Shown here: positions 28,985 through 37,489 of the stretch, one piece after another
How positions within the stretch are numbered: position 1 is the stretch's first letter
Layout: every line of letters starts with the position of its first letter
Source: Halomonas faecis
Lineage (GTDB): Bacteria; Pseudomonadota; Gammaproteobacteria; Pseudomonadales; Halomonadaceae
Length of the DNA: 64,000 bases
Direction of reading: 5' to 3'
Assembly: GCF_010993975.1 (NCBI RefSeq)
Contig: NZ_JAACZO010000022.1
Coordinates: 124,001 to 188,000, forward strand
Program-made: the position numbers and the translations under genes
The notes under the pieces: model-generated
Database searches by the model: none
What the model saw: the letters and a program-made list of their open reading frames with translations, nothing else
What the model was told of the DNA's origin: nothing

Positions 28985-29513
28985 TGGTGTCCTCCAGGGC
29001 ACGAGCCAGACGGTCATGAAGCCGCTGGTTCTCGCGCCGGATGATGTGCTCCAGGCGGCTGGTGAAAAGCAAGCCCACCACCGCGACCGCCATACCGCTC
29101 AGAGTCGGCAGCGTCGCACGTGCCACGCCATCGGCCATGGCTCGCGCCTGGTTCGTCTCGCTCATCGACAGGCTGTCGAAGACGCTGATCATGCCGGTAA
29201 CGGTACCGAGCAGGCCGAGCAGCGGGCACAGCGCCACCAGTAGCCGCAGCCAGGGCAAGGGGCGCCGCAGCCGCGCGATCAGTTGGCGCGTCCACACCTC
29301 GCGCAGAGTACGGGCACTCCAGCTCAGATGATCGCTGCGCTCCACCCAGCGCTGGACCAGACGACGCCGCGCCCGCCGATAGGTGATGCGCACGTACCAC
29401 AACCTCTCCAGGGCGAGGCCGAACAGCACCGTCGCCACCGCCATGATGACCAGCAGGATGATCCCGCCGGCCTCGACCAGCCTTTCGAGGGGCTCAAGCC
29501 AGGGCAGAATCAC
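28977..29513 (-). CDS. exbB: ExbB/TolQ-family motor protein (ExbB2 type)
   Basis: Membrane channel subunit of the TonB motor. 178 residues with TM1 about 15-36, and the MotA/TolQ/ExbB domain holding TM2 and TM3 (LCPLLGLLGTVTGMI and LSGMAVAVVGLLF). The short length and missing N-terminal extension mark the ExbB2 form that works with a TtpC-like protein, as in Vibrio. It overlaps the TtpC-like gene by 20 bp and exbD by 8 bp. Confidence 0.92.
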   Translation of the reverse strand: MILPWLEPLERLVEAGGIILLVIMAVATVLFGLALERLWYVRITYRRARRRLVQRWVERSDHLSWSARTLREVWTRQLIARLRRPLPWLRLLVALCPLLGLLGTVTGMISVFDSLSMSETNQARAMADGVARATLPTLSGMAVAVVGLLFTSRLEHIIRRENQRLHDRLARALEDTNA

Positions 29514-30870
29514 GGGACCGGCTCTCCGTCAGGGGCGAATCATCCGCCTGCCGGCCTTCCAGGTGCTCGGCAAGGGCCGCACTGGCTTCACCCTCGACGA
29601 TCCCCGACAGGGAACGGCTACGGGCGGCCAGCGCGGTATGGGCGAACAGCAACGGCACGGCAGTGATTAGCCCCAGCACGGTAGTGACCAGCGCCTGGCT
29701 GATACCGCCGGCCATGAGCTGCGGATCGCCGGTCCCGAACACCGTGATGGCCTGGAAGGTGACGATCATCCCGGTGACGGTACCCAGCAAGCCCAACAGT
29801 GGCGCTACCGCAGCAAGCAGCTTGACCAGCGGCTGCCCGCGCTCGAGGCGCGGCAGTTCGGCAAGTACCGCTTCGTCGAGGCGCGCTTCGAGCGCCTCGG
29901 GCAACTGGTCCGTCCTGAGGGCCCGAAAGCGCTGAAGAACCCGCCCCAAGGGGTTGTCACCGCGCAGTTGGCCGAGGTCGCGACGCTGGTGACGCACGGT
30001 CAGGCTGACCCGCAGCAGGTAGAGATACTGCGCCAGCGCCACCAGCAGACCGATACCGCCCAGCCCCACGACGACGTAGCCGACAGCCCCACCCTGGTGG
30101 AAACGTTCGACCAGCGTGGGCTGCTGGGCCAGGGCGTTCACCACCTCACCGCCCGTGGGATCGAGTGCCAGGTGGCGAGACTCGCCGGCGTGGAAGGCCG
30201 CCAGAGTCTCTGCCACGGCCGCCGGCGTACGCGGCACTACGGAAAGCACAGTGTCGTCGTCTCCACGGCGCAGCAGATCGCTCTCGGTGAAGGCAGCAAC
30301 GTCACCCAGGCGCACGACCGGACGGGATTCGACCGCGCCATCATGCCCCGCCACCGGAGCGGAGATGCGCGTTACCCGTCCGGTTTCGGCCGTCAGCAGC
30401 ATCAGGCTGTCGGCCAGGCCTTCCAGATGCTCGAGTTCAAGCACCTCGGCGTCGTCCAGCCGCGGCGGCAGCGCGACATCGCCAACGCTGATCCAGCTTT
30501 CGCCCAGAGCGTCGCGCAACTCACCGCTGTGCCTGGCTACGGTGGAAAGCAGTGCGGCCAGTTCCTCACCCTGCTCGGCCTGGCGCGCCTCGAGTTCGTC
30601 TTGCCAGTCCGCTTGTTCGGCCTGACGTTCGGCCAGGCTGGCGTTGCGTGCCTCGGCTTCGGCGTGGGACTCGCGCGCCTCGGCAAGCGCCGCTTCGAGC
30701 GCTTCCTGATCCTCCAACAGCTCGGCCAGACGTTCCCGGTCACGCTGCTCGGCCGCTTCGCGTTCGGCCTGAAACGTGGTGAACGCCTCGGACTGCGCCT
30801 GTAACGGCAGGGCAGCGGCCCCCAGTGCCGTCAGCAGCAACGCCTGCATCAATCGTCGAAACGGGGTCAT
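29494..30870 (-). CDS. TtpC-like MotA/TolQ/ExbB protein with periplasmic coiled coil
   Basis: Fourth component of TonB2-type systems; in Vibrio TtpC is needed for TonB2-dependent iron transport. 458 residues: signal peptide (cleaved about AQA/QAQ, residue 25), a charged coiled coil about 30-115 (ERLAELLEDQEALEAAL, NASLAERQAEQ), a beta-rich domain about 120-255, then membrane helices near 266-290, 350-378 and 395-420 with APLLGLLGTVTGMIVTFQ, the ExbB/TolQ core. Overlaps DUF3450 by 4 bp (ATGA) and exbB by 20 bp. Named by architecture and neighbourhood, so the symbol is left empty. Confidence 0.87.
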   Translation of the reverse strand: MTPFRRLMQALLLTALGAAALPLQAQSEAFTTFQAEREAAEQRDRERLAELLEDQEALEAALAEARESHAEAEARNASLAERQAEQADWQDELEARQAEQGEELAALLSTVARHSGELRDALGESWISVGDVALPPRLDDAEVLELEHLEGLADSLMLLTAETGRVTRISAPVAGHDGAVESRPVVRLGDVAAFTESDLLRRGDDDTVLSVVPRTPAAVAETLAAFHAGESRHLALDPTGGEVVNALAQQPTLVERFHQGGAVGYVVVGLGGIGLLVALAQYLYLLRVSLTVRHQRRDLGQLRGDNPLGRVLQRFRALRTDQLPEALEARLDEAVLAELPRLERGQPLVKLLAAVAPLLGLLGTVTGMIVTFQAITVFGTGDPQLMAGGISQALVTTVLGLITAVPLLFAHTALAARSRSLSGIVEGEASAALAEHLEGRQADDSPLTESRSRDSALA

Positions 30871-31682
30871 GACTGCCCCTCCTGGTCGTGACGCGATTCC
30901 AGCGGCTGGGAGATCGGCAGTGTCAGGAGCTCCGGCGCGCGCTGGTCACGAGCGATACGCAAGCCGGTGCGTACCTCGCGCCGCGCCGCCTCGTCGAGCG
31001 GTGCCCAGCGCCCCTCGTCCGACTGCCACACGCCACCTTCTTGGCCGTCGGGCGTCAGGTAGTAGAACCCCACCCGCGCCAAGCGCAGAAAGTCGACTTC
31101 GCGGCGGGGTGCCTGTGTACCGTCATCGCCATCATCGCTGGCGAGGTAACCGCGCCAGACATCGAATTCGCGGCCGTAGCGGAGCTCGGCACGCCAAGCC
31201 TCCAGAATCCGGTCGAGCTGGTCAGCCTCGGAGAGATCGGGTTCGCTCAGGCTGGCCTCCAGACTGGCCACTCGCGCCCGGCGCTCCTCGAGCAGGAACG
31301 GCAGGTCGCCCTCGACCCAGTCTTCCAGCCGCGCCACCAGGCTGCGCTTGAGCGCCGGCAGCGCCTCGCGCGTGGTTTCGAGGGTATCCAGTGCGGCCTC
31401 GCGCCGCTCCAGGCTTTCGGCTCGACGCTCCAGGCGTGGAGCGAGCTCCTCGTTTTGCGCCGTCAAACGGCGCGTCTCGCGCCCCAGCTCACGCAGTTCG
31501 CGCAGCTGCTCGCGAGTGCTTTCGTCAGCGGCATCGATACGCTCCTGAAGCGCGGCCTGCTGGTTCTGCGCCTCCAGGGCAGCTTCAGGCAGCGGGCTCT
31601 CACCCGCCGCCGGCATCGTCAACAGCACCATGCCCAGTAGCAGCACACGCCCCGAGGCGACGAACGGCTGAGTAACGCTCAC
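30867..31682 (-). CDS. DUF3450 coiled-coil periplasmic protein, first gene of TonB operon
   Basis: Function unknown, though DUF3450 proteins regularly head TonB2/TtpC clusters. GTG start with SD GGAG 6 bases upstream; 271 residues with a signal peptide (MSVTQPFVASGRVLLLGMVLLTMPAAG) then a long coiled coil about 35-110 (ALQERIDAADESTREQLREL, LERRAESLERREAALDTLE) and a globular part with WRAELRYGREFDVWRGYL, RVGFYYLTPDGQEGGVW and the final RIARDQRAPELLTLPI, all DUF3450 marks. Probably pairs with the TtpC coiled coil. A Fur-like site lies 43 bp upstream. Confidence 0.85.
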   Translation of the reverse strand: MSVTQPFVASGRVLLLGMVLLTMPAAGESPLPEAALEAQNQQAALQERIDAADESTREQLRELRELGRETRRLTAQNEELAPRLERRAESLERREAALDTLETTREALPALKRSLVARLEDWVEGDLPFLLEERRARVASLEASLSEPDLSEADQLDRILEAWRAELRYGREFDVWRGYLASDDGDDGTQAPRREVDFLRLARVGFYYLTPDGQEGGVWQSDEGRWAPLDEAARREVRTGLRIARDQRAPELLTLPISQPLESRHDQEGQS

Positions 31683-31724
31683 ACGGTTCTCCAGTGACCG
31701 ACGCTCGAACTACCGCTCGAGCGC

Positions 31725-31744
31725 AATGAAAGTGATTGGTATTT
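31725..31744. promoter_or_regulatory. Fur-box-like site upstream of the TonB operon
   Basis: AATGAAAGTGATTGGTATT matches 13 of 19 bases of the Fur consensus; read on the minus strand the wider AAATACCAATCACTTTCATT matches 15 of 20 of AAATGAGAATCATTCTCATT. Flanking CGCAA and TTGCG make the edges palindromic. It lies 43-62 bp before the DUF3450 GTG, a normal operator position, and agrees with iron control of TonB systems. Confidence 0.5.
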
Positions 31745-31862
31745 GCGTACGGTGTCGTAGCCTACCACGCTGCGACAGCATGGCAAGGGAAAACTCCGTA
31801 CCGGTCAGCGGGGAGTCGGGATCCGTCGCCTAGACGGGCATTGGTCGTAAACCCAAAGAAAC

Positions 31863-31888
31863 AGCCCCGAAGCATTGGCTTCGGGGCT
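31863..31888 (-). terminator. Rho-independent terminator of sodA
   Basis: Perfect 11-bp stem AGCCCCGAAGC / GCTTCGGGGCT with loop ATTG, 30 bp past the sodA stop, followed on the minus strand by the T-rich GTTTCTTTGGGTTTA. Confidence 0.8.
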
Positions 31889-31918
31889 GACGGCGAGACG
31901 CGAGAAAGGAAAAGGGAA

Positions 31919-32530
31919 TCAGGCTGTGGCGGCTTGATAGCGGCGCTCGACCTCATCCCAGTCGATCACGTTGAAGAACTCGGCGACGTAATCGGGGCGC
32001 TTGTTCTGATATTTCAGATAATAGGCGTGTTCCCAAACGTCCAGCCCCAGGACCGGCGTGTTGCCGTGGGACAGCGGGCTATCCTGGTTGAGCGAGTTCT
32101 CCACGACCAGCGTCTTCTCGGGGGTTACCGAGAGCCACGCCCAACCGCTGCCAAAACGGCCCAGCGCCGCCTTGGTGAAGGCATCCTTGAAGGCCTCGAA
32201 ACCACCCAGTTCGCTGTCGATCGCCTCGGCGACCTTGCCCTTGGGCTGACCGCCACCGTTGGGTGACATCATCTGCCAGAACATGGTGTGGTTGGAGTGG
32301 CCGCCACCGTTGTTGATGACCGCCTGACGCTTGGCCTCGGGTACCCGGTCGAGGTTGGCGAGCAGCTCGTCCACGGCCACGTCTTCGAGGCCGGTCCCTT
32401 CGAGGGCAGCATTGAGATTGTTGACATAGGTCTGGTGGTGCTTGGAGTGGTGGATCTCCATGGTCATGGCGTCGATGTGCGGTTCCAGCGCATCGTAGGC
32501 ATACGGCAGGTCAGGGAGTGTATGTGCCAT
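31919..32530 (-). CDS. sodA: Superoxide dismutase, manganese type
   Basis: Cytosolic enzyme that converts superoxide to oxygen and hydrogen peroxide. Start [10 protein letters not shown] gives 203 residues. Metal ligands sit in [13 protein letters not shown] (His27), [13 protein letters not shown], and [13 protein letters not shown] (Asp and His). Manganese rather than iron is inferred from the Gly-Gly in NNGGGHSNH and the NQDSPL Gln, which match SodA; iron enzymes have NNAAQVWNH and a different active-site Gln. Stands alone with its own terminator, between the iron-type TonB operon and etfAB. Confidence 0.9.
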   Translation of the reverse strand: MAHTLPDLPYAYDALEPHIDAMTMEIHHSKHHQTYVNNLNAALEGTGLEDVAVDELLANLDRVPEAKRQAVINNGGGHSNHTMFWQMMSPNGGGQPKGKVAEAIDSELGGFEAFKDAFTKAALGRFGSGWAWLSVTPEKTLVVENSLNQDSPLSHGNTPVLGLDVWEHAYYLKYQNKRPDYVAEFFNVIDWDEVERRYQAATA

Positions 32531-32685
32531 GTTGATCATCTCCTTTGGTGGCTTTGTTTGCGCTTCACTGGTGAGAAGTGCGGTCGTCGCCGGGCGATTT
32601 CAACCGCCCCCGTCACCCCTATCGTGAATATTCCATGCGAAGCGAGGGCTACACTACTCCAGTGAACAATAGCCCGTCCACTCGA

Positions 32686-32719
32686 CGAGAAGCCGGCTCC
32701 TGGAGGAGCCGGCTTCTCG
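32686..32719. terminator. Long perfect hairpin after etfA
   Basis: 16-bp inverted repeat CGAGAAGCCGGCTCCT / AGGAGCCGGCTTCTCG with only 2 bases between, placed 21 bp past the etfA stop on the minus strand. It lacks a U-tract. Likely ends the etfBA message or protects its 3' end. Confidence 0.6.
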
Positions 32720-32739
32720 ACGCGGGCGCCATGTTGCCG

Positions 32740-33666
32740 TCAGAGCTTCTGCTCGAGCGCCGGCAATGCCTCGAACAGGTCGGCGACGAGGCCGTAATCG
32801 GCGACTTGGAAGATCGGCGCCTCCTCGTCCTTGTTGATGGCCACGATCACCTTGGAATCCTTCATCCCCGCCAGGTGCTGGATGGCCCCCGAGATGCCCA
32901 CGGCGATGTAGAGCTCCGGGGCGACGATCTTGCCGGTCTGGCCGACCTGCATGTCGTTGGGCACGAAGCCCGCGTCCACCGCCGCACGAGAAGCGCCGAT
33001 GGCCGCCCCGAGCTTGTCGGCGATCCCTTCGAGCAGTTTGAAGTTGTCTCCATTGCCCATGCCGCGGCCGCCGGAGATCACCACCTTGGCCGCCCCCAGT
33101 TCGGGGCGATCGCTCTGAGCCAACTCCTCCTTGACGAAGGTGGACTGGTCGTTGTCGGCCACGAATTCCACCGCTTCGCTGGCGGCATCGCCGCTCTCGC
33201 CAACGGCATCGAACGCCGTGGCACGCACGGTGATCACCTTGAGCGGGTCACCGCTCTGCACGGTGGCAATGGCATTGCCGGCATAGATCGGCCGCTGGAA
33301 GGTGTCGGCGCTCTCCACGGCGATGATTTCGGAGATCTGGCTGACGTCCTTGAGCGCGGCGAGACGCGGCAGCACGTTCTTGCCATTGGTGGAGGCGGCC
33401 GCCAGCACGTGAGTGTAGTCGCCGGCCAGCTCGACGAGCAGCGCGCTCAGCGGCTCGGCGAGTTGATGCGCGTAGGCAGCGTTGTCGGCCACGCGCACCT
33501 TGCTCACCCCCTCCAGCTTGGCCGCGGCCTCGGCGATGGCAGCAACGTTCTCGCCAGCCACCAAGACATCGATATCGCCACCGATGGCTTGGGCCGCTGC
33601 AACGACGTGGGCGGTGGCACCGGCCAGGGCACCGTCGTGATGTTCGGCCAGAACCAGAATGCTCAT
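32740..33666 (-). CDS. etfA: Electron transfer flavoprotein alpha subunit
   Basis: FAD-binding subunit that takes electrons from acyl-CoA and other flavin dehydrogenases and passes them to ETF-ubiquinone oxidoreductase. 308 residues: N-terminal domain from [12 protein letters not shown], and C-terminal FAD domain with [54 protein letters not shown] and [21 protein letters not shown], the family signature. Overlaps etfB by 4 bp. Confidence 0.96.
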   Translation of the reverse strand: MSILVLAEHHDGALAGATAHVVAAAQAIGGDIDVLVAGENVAAIAEAAAKLEGVSKVRVADNAAYAHQLAEPLSALLVELAGDYTHVLAAASTNGKNVLPRLAALKDVSQISEIIAVESADTFQRPIYAGNAIATVQSGDPLKVITVRATAFDAVGESGDAASEAVEFVADNDQSTFVKEELAQSDRPELGAAKVVISGGRGMGNGDNFKLLEGIADKLGAAIGASRAAVDAGFVPNDMQVGQTGKIVAPELYIAVGISGAIQHLAGMKDSKVIVAINKDEEAPIFQVADYGLVADLFEALPALEQKL

Positions 33667-34415
33667 GAGATCACCTTCGCTTCGTTCTTCAGCTTGTCGA
33701 CCAGCTCGTCCACCGAGCCCACCTTGATACCGCCCTGCCGCTCCGGCGGCGGCGCGACCTTGAGCAGCGAAACGTTGGAGGCCACTTCGACGCCGAGGTC
33801 GGACGGCGACTTGACGTCCAGCGGCTTCTTCTTGGCCTTCATGATGTCGGGCAGCTTGGCGTAGCGCGGCTCGTTCAGGCGCAGATCGGTCGTCACCACC
33901 GCCGGCAGGCTCAGCTCGACGGTCTGCAGGCCGCCGTCGATCTCGCGGGTCACCTGGACCTTGTCACCGTCCACGACCACGTCGGAGGCGAAAGTGCCCT
34001 GCGGCAACCCGGCCAGGGCAGCGAGCATCTGACCGGTCTGGTTGTTGTCGGTATCGATGGCCTGTTTGCCGAGGATGACCAGGCCGGGCCGCTCCTCGTC
34101 GACGACCTTGGCCAGCAGCTTGGCCGCGGCCAGCGACTCGACACGCTCCTCGGTCTCGACGTGCACGGCGCGGTCGGCGCCCAGCGCCAGAGCGGTGCGC
34201 AGCTGCTCCTGCGCGGCCTTGGGTCCGATGGTCACGGCGACGATTTCGGTGGCCACGCCCTTTTCCTTCAGCCGCACCGCCTCTTCCACGGCGATCTCGC
34301 AGAAGGGATTCATGGCCATCTTGACGTTGGTAAGATCGACGTCACTTTGGTCCGGCTTGACCCGAATCTTCACGTTGTAGTCGATGACGCGTTTGACCGC
34401 GACGAGTACTTTCAT
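33663..34415 (-). CDS. etfB: Electron transfer flavoprotein beta subunit
   Basis: AMP-binding partner of EtfA. The 250 residues begin [20 protein letters not shown] and contain [21 protein letters not shown] and [20 protein letters not shown], matching the ETF beta signature. Ends in coupled overlap with etfA. Divergent from etfDH, so the whole ETF electron path is controlled from one intergenic region. Confidence 0.96.
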   Translation of the reverse strand: MKVLVAVKRVIDYNVKIRVKPDQSDVDLTNVKMAMNPFCEIAVEEAVRLKEKGVATEIVAVTIGPKAAQEQLRTALALGADRAVHVETEERVESLAAAKLLAKVVDEERPGLVILGKQAIDTDNNQTGQMLAALAGLPQGTFASDVVVDGDKVQVTREIDGGLQTVELSLPAVVTTDLRLNEPRYAKLPDIMKAKKKPLDVKSPSDLGVEVASNVSLLKVAPPPERQGGIKVGSVDELVDKLKNEAKVIS

Positions 34416-34842
34416 GGTGTCCTCGCTTGGTTCACTCTACGAACCGTCTGGTTTGGCACATGCCACAGGCCTACTTGGCCGCAGGCGAGGCATGGCCGTC
34501 ATGAGCCGGCGCCGTGACACACGGCAGCGATCAGCTTGCGTTCCGCGTTTCATGCAAGCGTTTGATAGGCGCCGTACCGAAAAAACGGTTTCAATGTGCC
34601 ACAACCGCACCTGCGGCAACAATCCCTGCGGGCTCGGCGCCAGGGCTAGCGCAGTCAACCATGCCAGAGCCTGCCCTAGCTGCCGTGGCACGATGACGGA
34701 CATTGCCCATCGTCGGGGGTGACCTGATTCGTCTATTATGACTATCATGGAGAATATCGAGAAGCAAACGACCGTTTAAATGTCTATAGACGTTGGTGGC
34801 ATGACCGTGGCGCCACGTCGCCGGTGAGGGAGGAGTGTGCTG
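34416..34842. other. Divergent control region etfBA / etfDH
   Basis: 427 bp without a supported gene; the only long frame (103 codons, minus) has no recognisable sequence. It contains a TATTAT hexamer at 34734-34739, possibly the etfDH -10, and a PsrA-like palindrome at 34765. GAAAAAACGGTTTC near 34579 is a second AT-rich inverted patch on the etfB side. Confidence 0.6.
34765..34778. promoter_or_regulatory. PsrA-like operator near etfDH
   Basis: CAAAC-GACC-GTTTA fits the Pseudomonas PsrA site (G/C)AAAC-N2-4-GTTT(G/C) except for the last base. PsrA is a fatty-acid-responsive repressor of beta-oxidation genes, and ETF genes belong to that regulon in Pseudomonas as I recall. The site lies between a possible -10 and the start codon. 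Confidence 0.35.
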
Positions 34843-36522
34843 GTGGATAACGAACAAGTGGAAGCCATCGAACGCGACACCATGGATTTCGATGTGGTCA
34901 TCGTCGGGGCCGGGCCCTCGGGGCTGGCTGCGGCCTGCCGCCTGATGCAGCAGGCCGGGGAAGCCGGGCAGGAGCTCTCGGTGTGCGTGGTGGAAAAAGG
35001 CTCGGAGGTGGGCGCCCACATTCTCTCTGGTGCCGTCTTCGAGCCGCGCGCCCTGGACGAACTCTTCCCCGACTGGGCCGAACGTGGCGCCCCCCTCAAG
35101 ACTCCCGCGGCCCGTGATGAGGTCCATCTTCTCAAGACTGCGGAAACGTCGCAGAAGCTCCCCAATGCCCTGGTACCCAAGAGCATGCACAATACCGGCG
35201 GCGACATCACCCGCTACGTGATCAGCGCCGGCAACCTGTGCCGCTGGCTGGCCGAACAGGCCGAAGCGCTCGGTGTGGAGGTCTTTCCCGGCTTCGCCGC
35301 CCAGGAAGTCATCGTCGAAGATGACGTGGTCAAGGGCATCCTCATCGGCGACATGGGCGTCGGCGCCGATGGCCAGCCCAAGGATGGCCACATGCCGGGC
35401 ATGGAACTGCGCGCCAAGTACACTCTGTTCGCCGAAGGCTCCCGCGGTCACCTTGGCAAGCGGCTGATTCAGCGCTTCCAGCTCGACGACGGATGCGACC
35501 CGCAGCACTACGGCATCGGCCTCAAGGAGCTGTGGGACATTCCCGCCGACAAGTACGAACCGGGGCTGGTATTGCACGGCTCCGGCTGGCCGCTGGACAA
35601 GCACACCCACGGCGGCTGGTTCCTCTATCATGGCGACGACCAGCAGGCCGTGGTGGGCCTGATCATGGACCTTTCCTACCAGAATCCATGGCTGTCGCCC
35701 TTCGACGAATTCCAGCGCATGAAGCACCATCCAGTGCTCAAGCAGCATCTCGAGGGGGGCTCCCGGGTCGCCTACGGCGCCCGCGCCATCACCAAGGGCG
35801 GGCTTAACTGCCTGCCGAAGATGACCTTCCCCGGCGGCCTGCTGATCGGCTGTGACGCCGGCACCCTGAACTTCGCCAAGATCAAGGGGCTGCACACCGC
35901 CATGAAGTCGGGCCTGGTGGCCGCCGAGACAGTGTTCGAGGCACTCAAGTCCGGTGACGAAGGCGGCCAGGAGCTGACCGCCTTCACCGAGCGGTGGCAG
36001 ACGAGCTGGGCCTACGAGGAACTCCAGGAAACCGCCAGCTTCGGACCCGCGCTTCACAAGTACGGCACCCTGCTCGGCGGCGCCTACAATTTCGCCAATC
36101 AGCTGCTTGGCGGCAAGCTGCCCAATCTTCACGACACCACGCCGGACCATGCCACGCTCAGGCCAGCCGACGAGTGCACGAAGATCGATTACCCCAAGCC
36201 GGACGGCAAACTCTCTTTCGACAAGCCTTCCTCGGTGTTCCTGTCCAACACCAATCATGAAGAGAACCAGCCCTGCCACCTGAAGCTGGCGGATGCCGAC
36301 TTGCCGATCCGCGACAACCTGCCGACCTACGCCGAACCCGCCCAGCGCTATTGCCCCGCCGGCGTCTACGAGGTCGTGGAGGGAGACGACGGCAAGCCGC
36401 AATTCCAGATCAACTTCCAGAACTGCGTGCATTGCAAGACCTGTGACATCAAGGACCCCGCCCAGAACATCACCTGGGTGGCTCCGGAGGGCGGCGGCGG
36501 GCCGAACTACCCGAACATGTAA
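34843..36522 (+). CDS. etfDH: Electron transfer flavoprotein-ubiquinone oxidoreductase
   Basis: Inner-membrane-associated flavoprotein that moves electrons from reduced ETF to ubiquinone. FAD site VVIVGAGPSGLAAA near the N-terminus; the membrane/quinone region GGLNCLPKMTFPGGLLIGCD; and a C-terminal 4Fe-4S ferredoxin-like domain with CPAGVYE and NCVHCKTCDIKDP. Start choice: GTG at 34843 is 9 bases after GGAGG; a GTG two codons upstream (34837) is too close to it, and ATG at 34882 lacks a close SD. About 560 residues, normal length. The stop codon TAA is the first three bases of repeat copy B. Confidence 0.93.
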   Translation: MDNEQVEAIERDTMDFDVVIVGAGPSGLAAACRLMQQAGEAGQELSVCVVEKGSEVGAHILSGAVFEPRALDELFPDWAERGAPLKTPAARDEVHLLKTAETSQKLPNALVPKSMHNTGGDITRYVISAGNLCRWLAEQAEALGVEVFPGFAAQEVIVEDDVVKGILIGDMGVGADGQPKDGHMPGMELRAKYTLFAEGSRGHLGKRLIQRFQLDDGCDPQHYGIGLKELWDIPADKYEPGLVLHGSGWPLDKHTHGGWFLYHGDDQQAVVGLIMDLSYQNPWLSPFDEFQRMKHHPVLKQHLEGGSRVAYGARAITKGGLNCLPKMTFPGGLLIGCDAGTLNFAKIKGLHTAMKSGLVAAETVFEALKSGDEGGQELTAFTERWQTSWAYEELQETASFGPALHKYGTLLGGAYNFANQLLGGKLPNLHDTTPDHATLRPADECTKIDYPKPDGKLSFDKPSSVFLSNTNHEENQPCHLKLADADLPIRDNLPTYAEPAQRYCPAGVYEVVEGDDGKPQFQINFQNCVHCKTCDIKDPAQNITWVAPEGGGGPNYPNM

Positions 36523-36633
36523 GCGGAAAGCTGGAAGGCAGCATGACCTCGCCCACTCTCGGGTCAAGGGTTTTCTTCCAGCTTCCAGGCGCGCAGCGCC
36601 GCTCTTCGAGCTTCTAGCTCCGGCGAAGCCGGT
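36520..36633. repeat. Dispersed intergenic repeat, copy B (stop to stop)
   Basis: Begins with the etfDH TAA and ends at the sseA stop codon. Left arm AAGCTGGAAG (36528-36537) and right arm CTTCCAGCTT (36575-36584) are perfect complements 37 bp apart. Shares GGCAGCATG, GGGTTTTCTTCCAGCTTC and a CCGGCGAAGCCGG mini-hairpin with the copy at 51118. Confidence 0.7.
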
Positions 36634-37458
36634 TCAGTCGCCGGTAGCAATGGGCCGCTCGGGATCGCGAATCCAGTCGCTCCAGGAGCCGGCATACAGC
36701 CTTGGCAGGGGGAGGCCCGCGGCGGCATAGGCGAGAATGGCATGGCAGGCAGTCACGCCGGAGCCGCAGTAGGCGATCGTCGCTCCTGCCCCTGGCAGCT
36801 CGGCGGCCAGTTCCTCGGGCCTCTTGAAACGTCCCGCCTCAGTCAGATTGTCGGCACTCGGCCAACACACCGCACCGGGAATGTGGCCGGCCACCGCATC
36901 GATGGGCTCGGCTTCGCCGCGAAAACGCTCGCGGGAGCGCGCATCCACCTTTTGCTCACGGCCGGAGAAGACACGGTCGGCGTCCACCCAGGCATCGTGA
37001 TCGAAGCGCGGCTGCCAGTCGCTAGGCACCGGGGACGCCTCGCGGCCCACCGGCAGCTCTCCTCCCGCCTCCTGCCAGGCGCGCATGCCGCCGTCGAGCA
37101 CGCGCACGTCGGGATGCCCCGCCCAGATGGCCAGCATCCACCAGGCCCGCGCCGCGGCGAGCTGGCCTCCCATGTCGTCGTAGACCACCACCGGCCGTTC
37201 GGGGCTCAGCCCCAGGCGCTGCACGGCGGTAGTGAACGCCTCGGGTTCCGGCAGCGGATGACGCCCTCCCTCCCCAGGCGGTGCGGCCAGGTCGCGGTCG
37301 AGATCGAAGTGATGGCTGCCGGGTAGATGGCCTTCACGCCATAGCCGTTCACCGACCGTCGGGTCGCCGAGCCGGGCACGGCAGTCCAGCACTCGCGGGG
37401 GGATCGCGGAAGCCAGCGCCGCGCGCAGCGCTTCGGCAGCAATCAATGGTTGAGACAT
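36634..37458 (-). CDS. sseA: 3-mercaptopyruvate sulfurtransferase
   Basis: Moves sulfur from 3-mercaptopyruvate to thiols or cyanide; part of cysteine breakdown and sulfide production. Two rhodanese domains; the catalytic Cys231 lies in CGSGVTACH, the loop of mercaptopyruvate enzymes (thiosulfate enzymes have CRKGVTA). Other marks are DGGMRAWQ and RSRERFRGEAEPID. Start MSQPLIAAE gives 274 residues; the longer frame overlaps the helicase gene. A 31-bp gap separates it from the helicase upstream. Confidence 0.92.
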   Translation of the reverse strand: MSQPLIAAEALRAALASAIPPRVLDCRARLGDPTVGERLWREGHLPGSHHFDLDRDLAAPPGEGGRHPLPEPEAFTTAVQRLGLSPERPVVVYDDMGGQLAAARAWWMLAIWAGHPDVRVLDGGMRAWQEAGGELPVGREASPVPSDWQPRFDHDAWVDADRVFSGREQKVDARSRERFRGEAEPIDAVAGHIPGAVCWPSADNLTEAGRFKRPEELAAELPGAGATIAYCGSGVTACHAILAYAAAGLPLPRLYAGSWSDWIRDPERPIATGD

Positions 37459-37489
37459 GGTCGATGTCCTCCGAGTCGTGGCCGGCGGC

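Noticed and set aside
34437-34748. 103-codon minus frame between etfB and etfDH
   Set aside because: No SD, odd composition and no family; better read as regulatory DNA.
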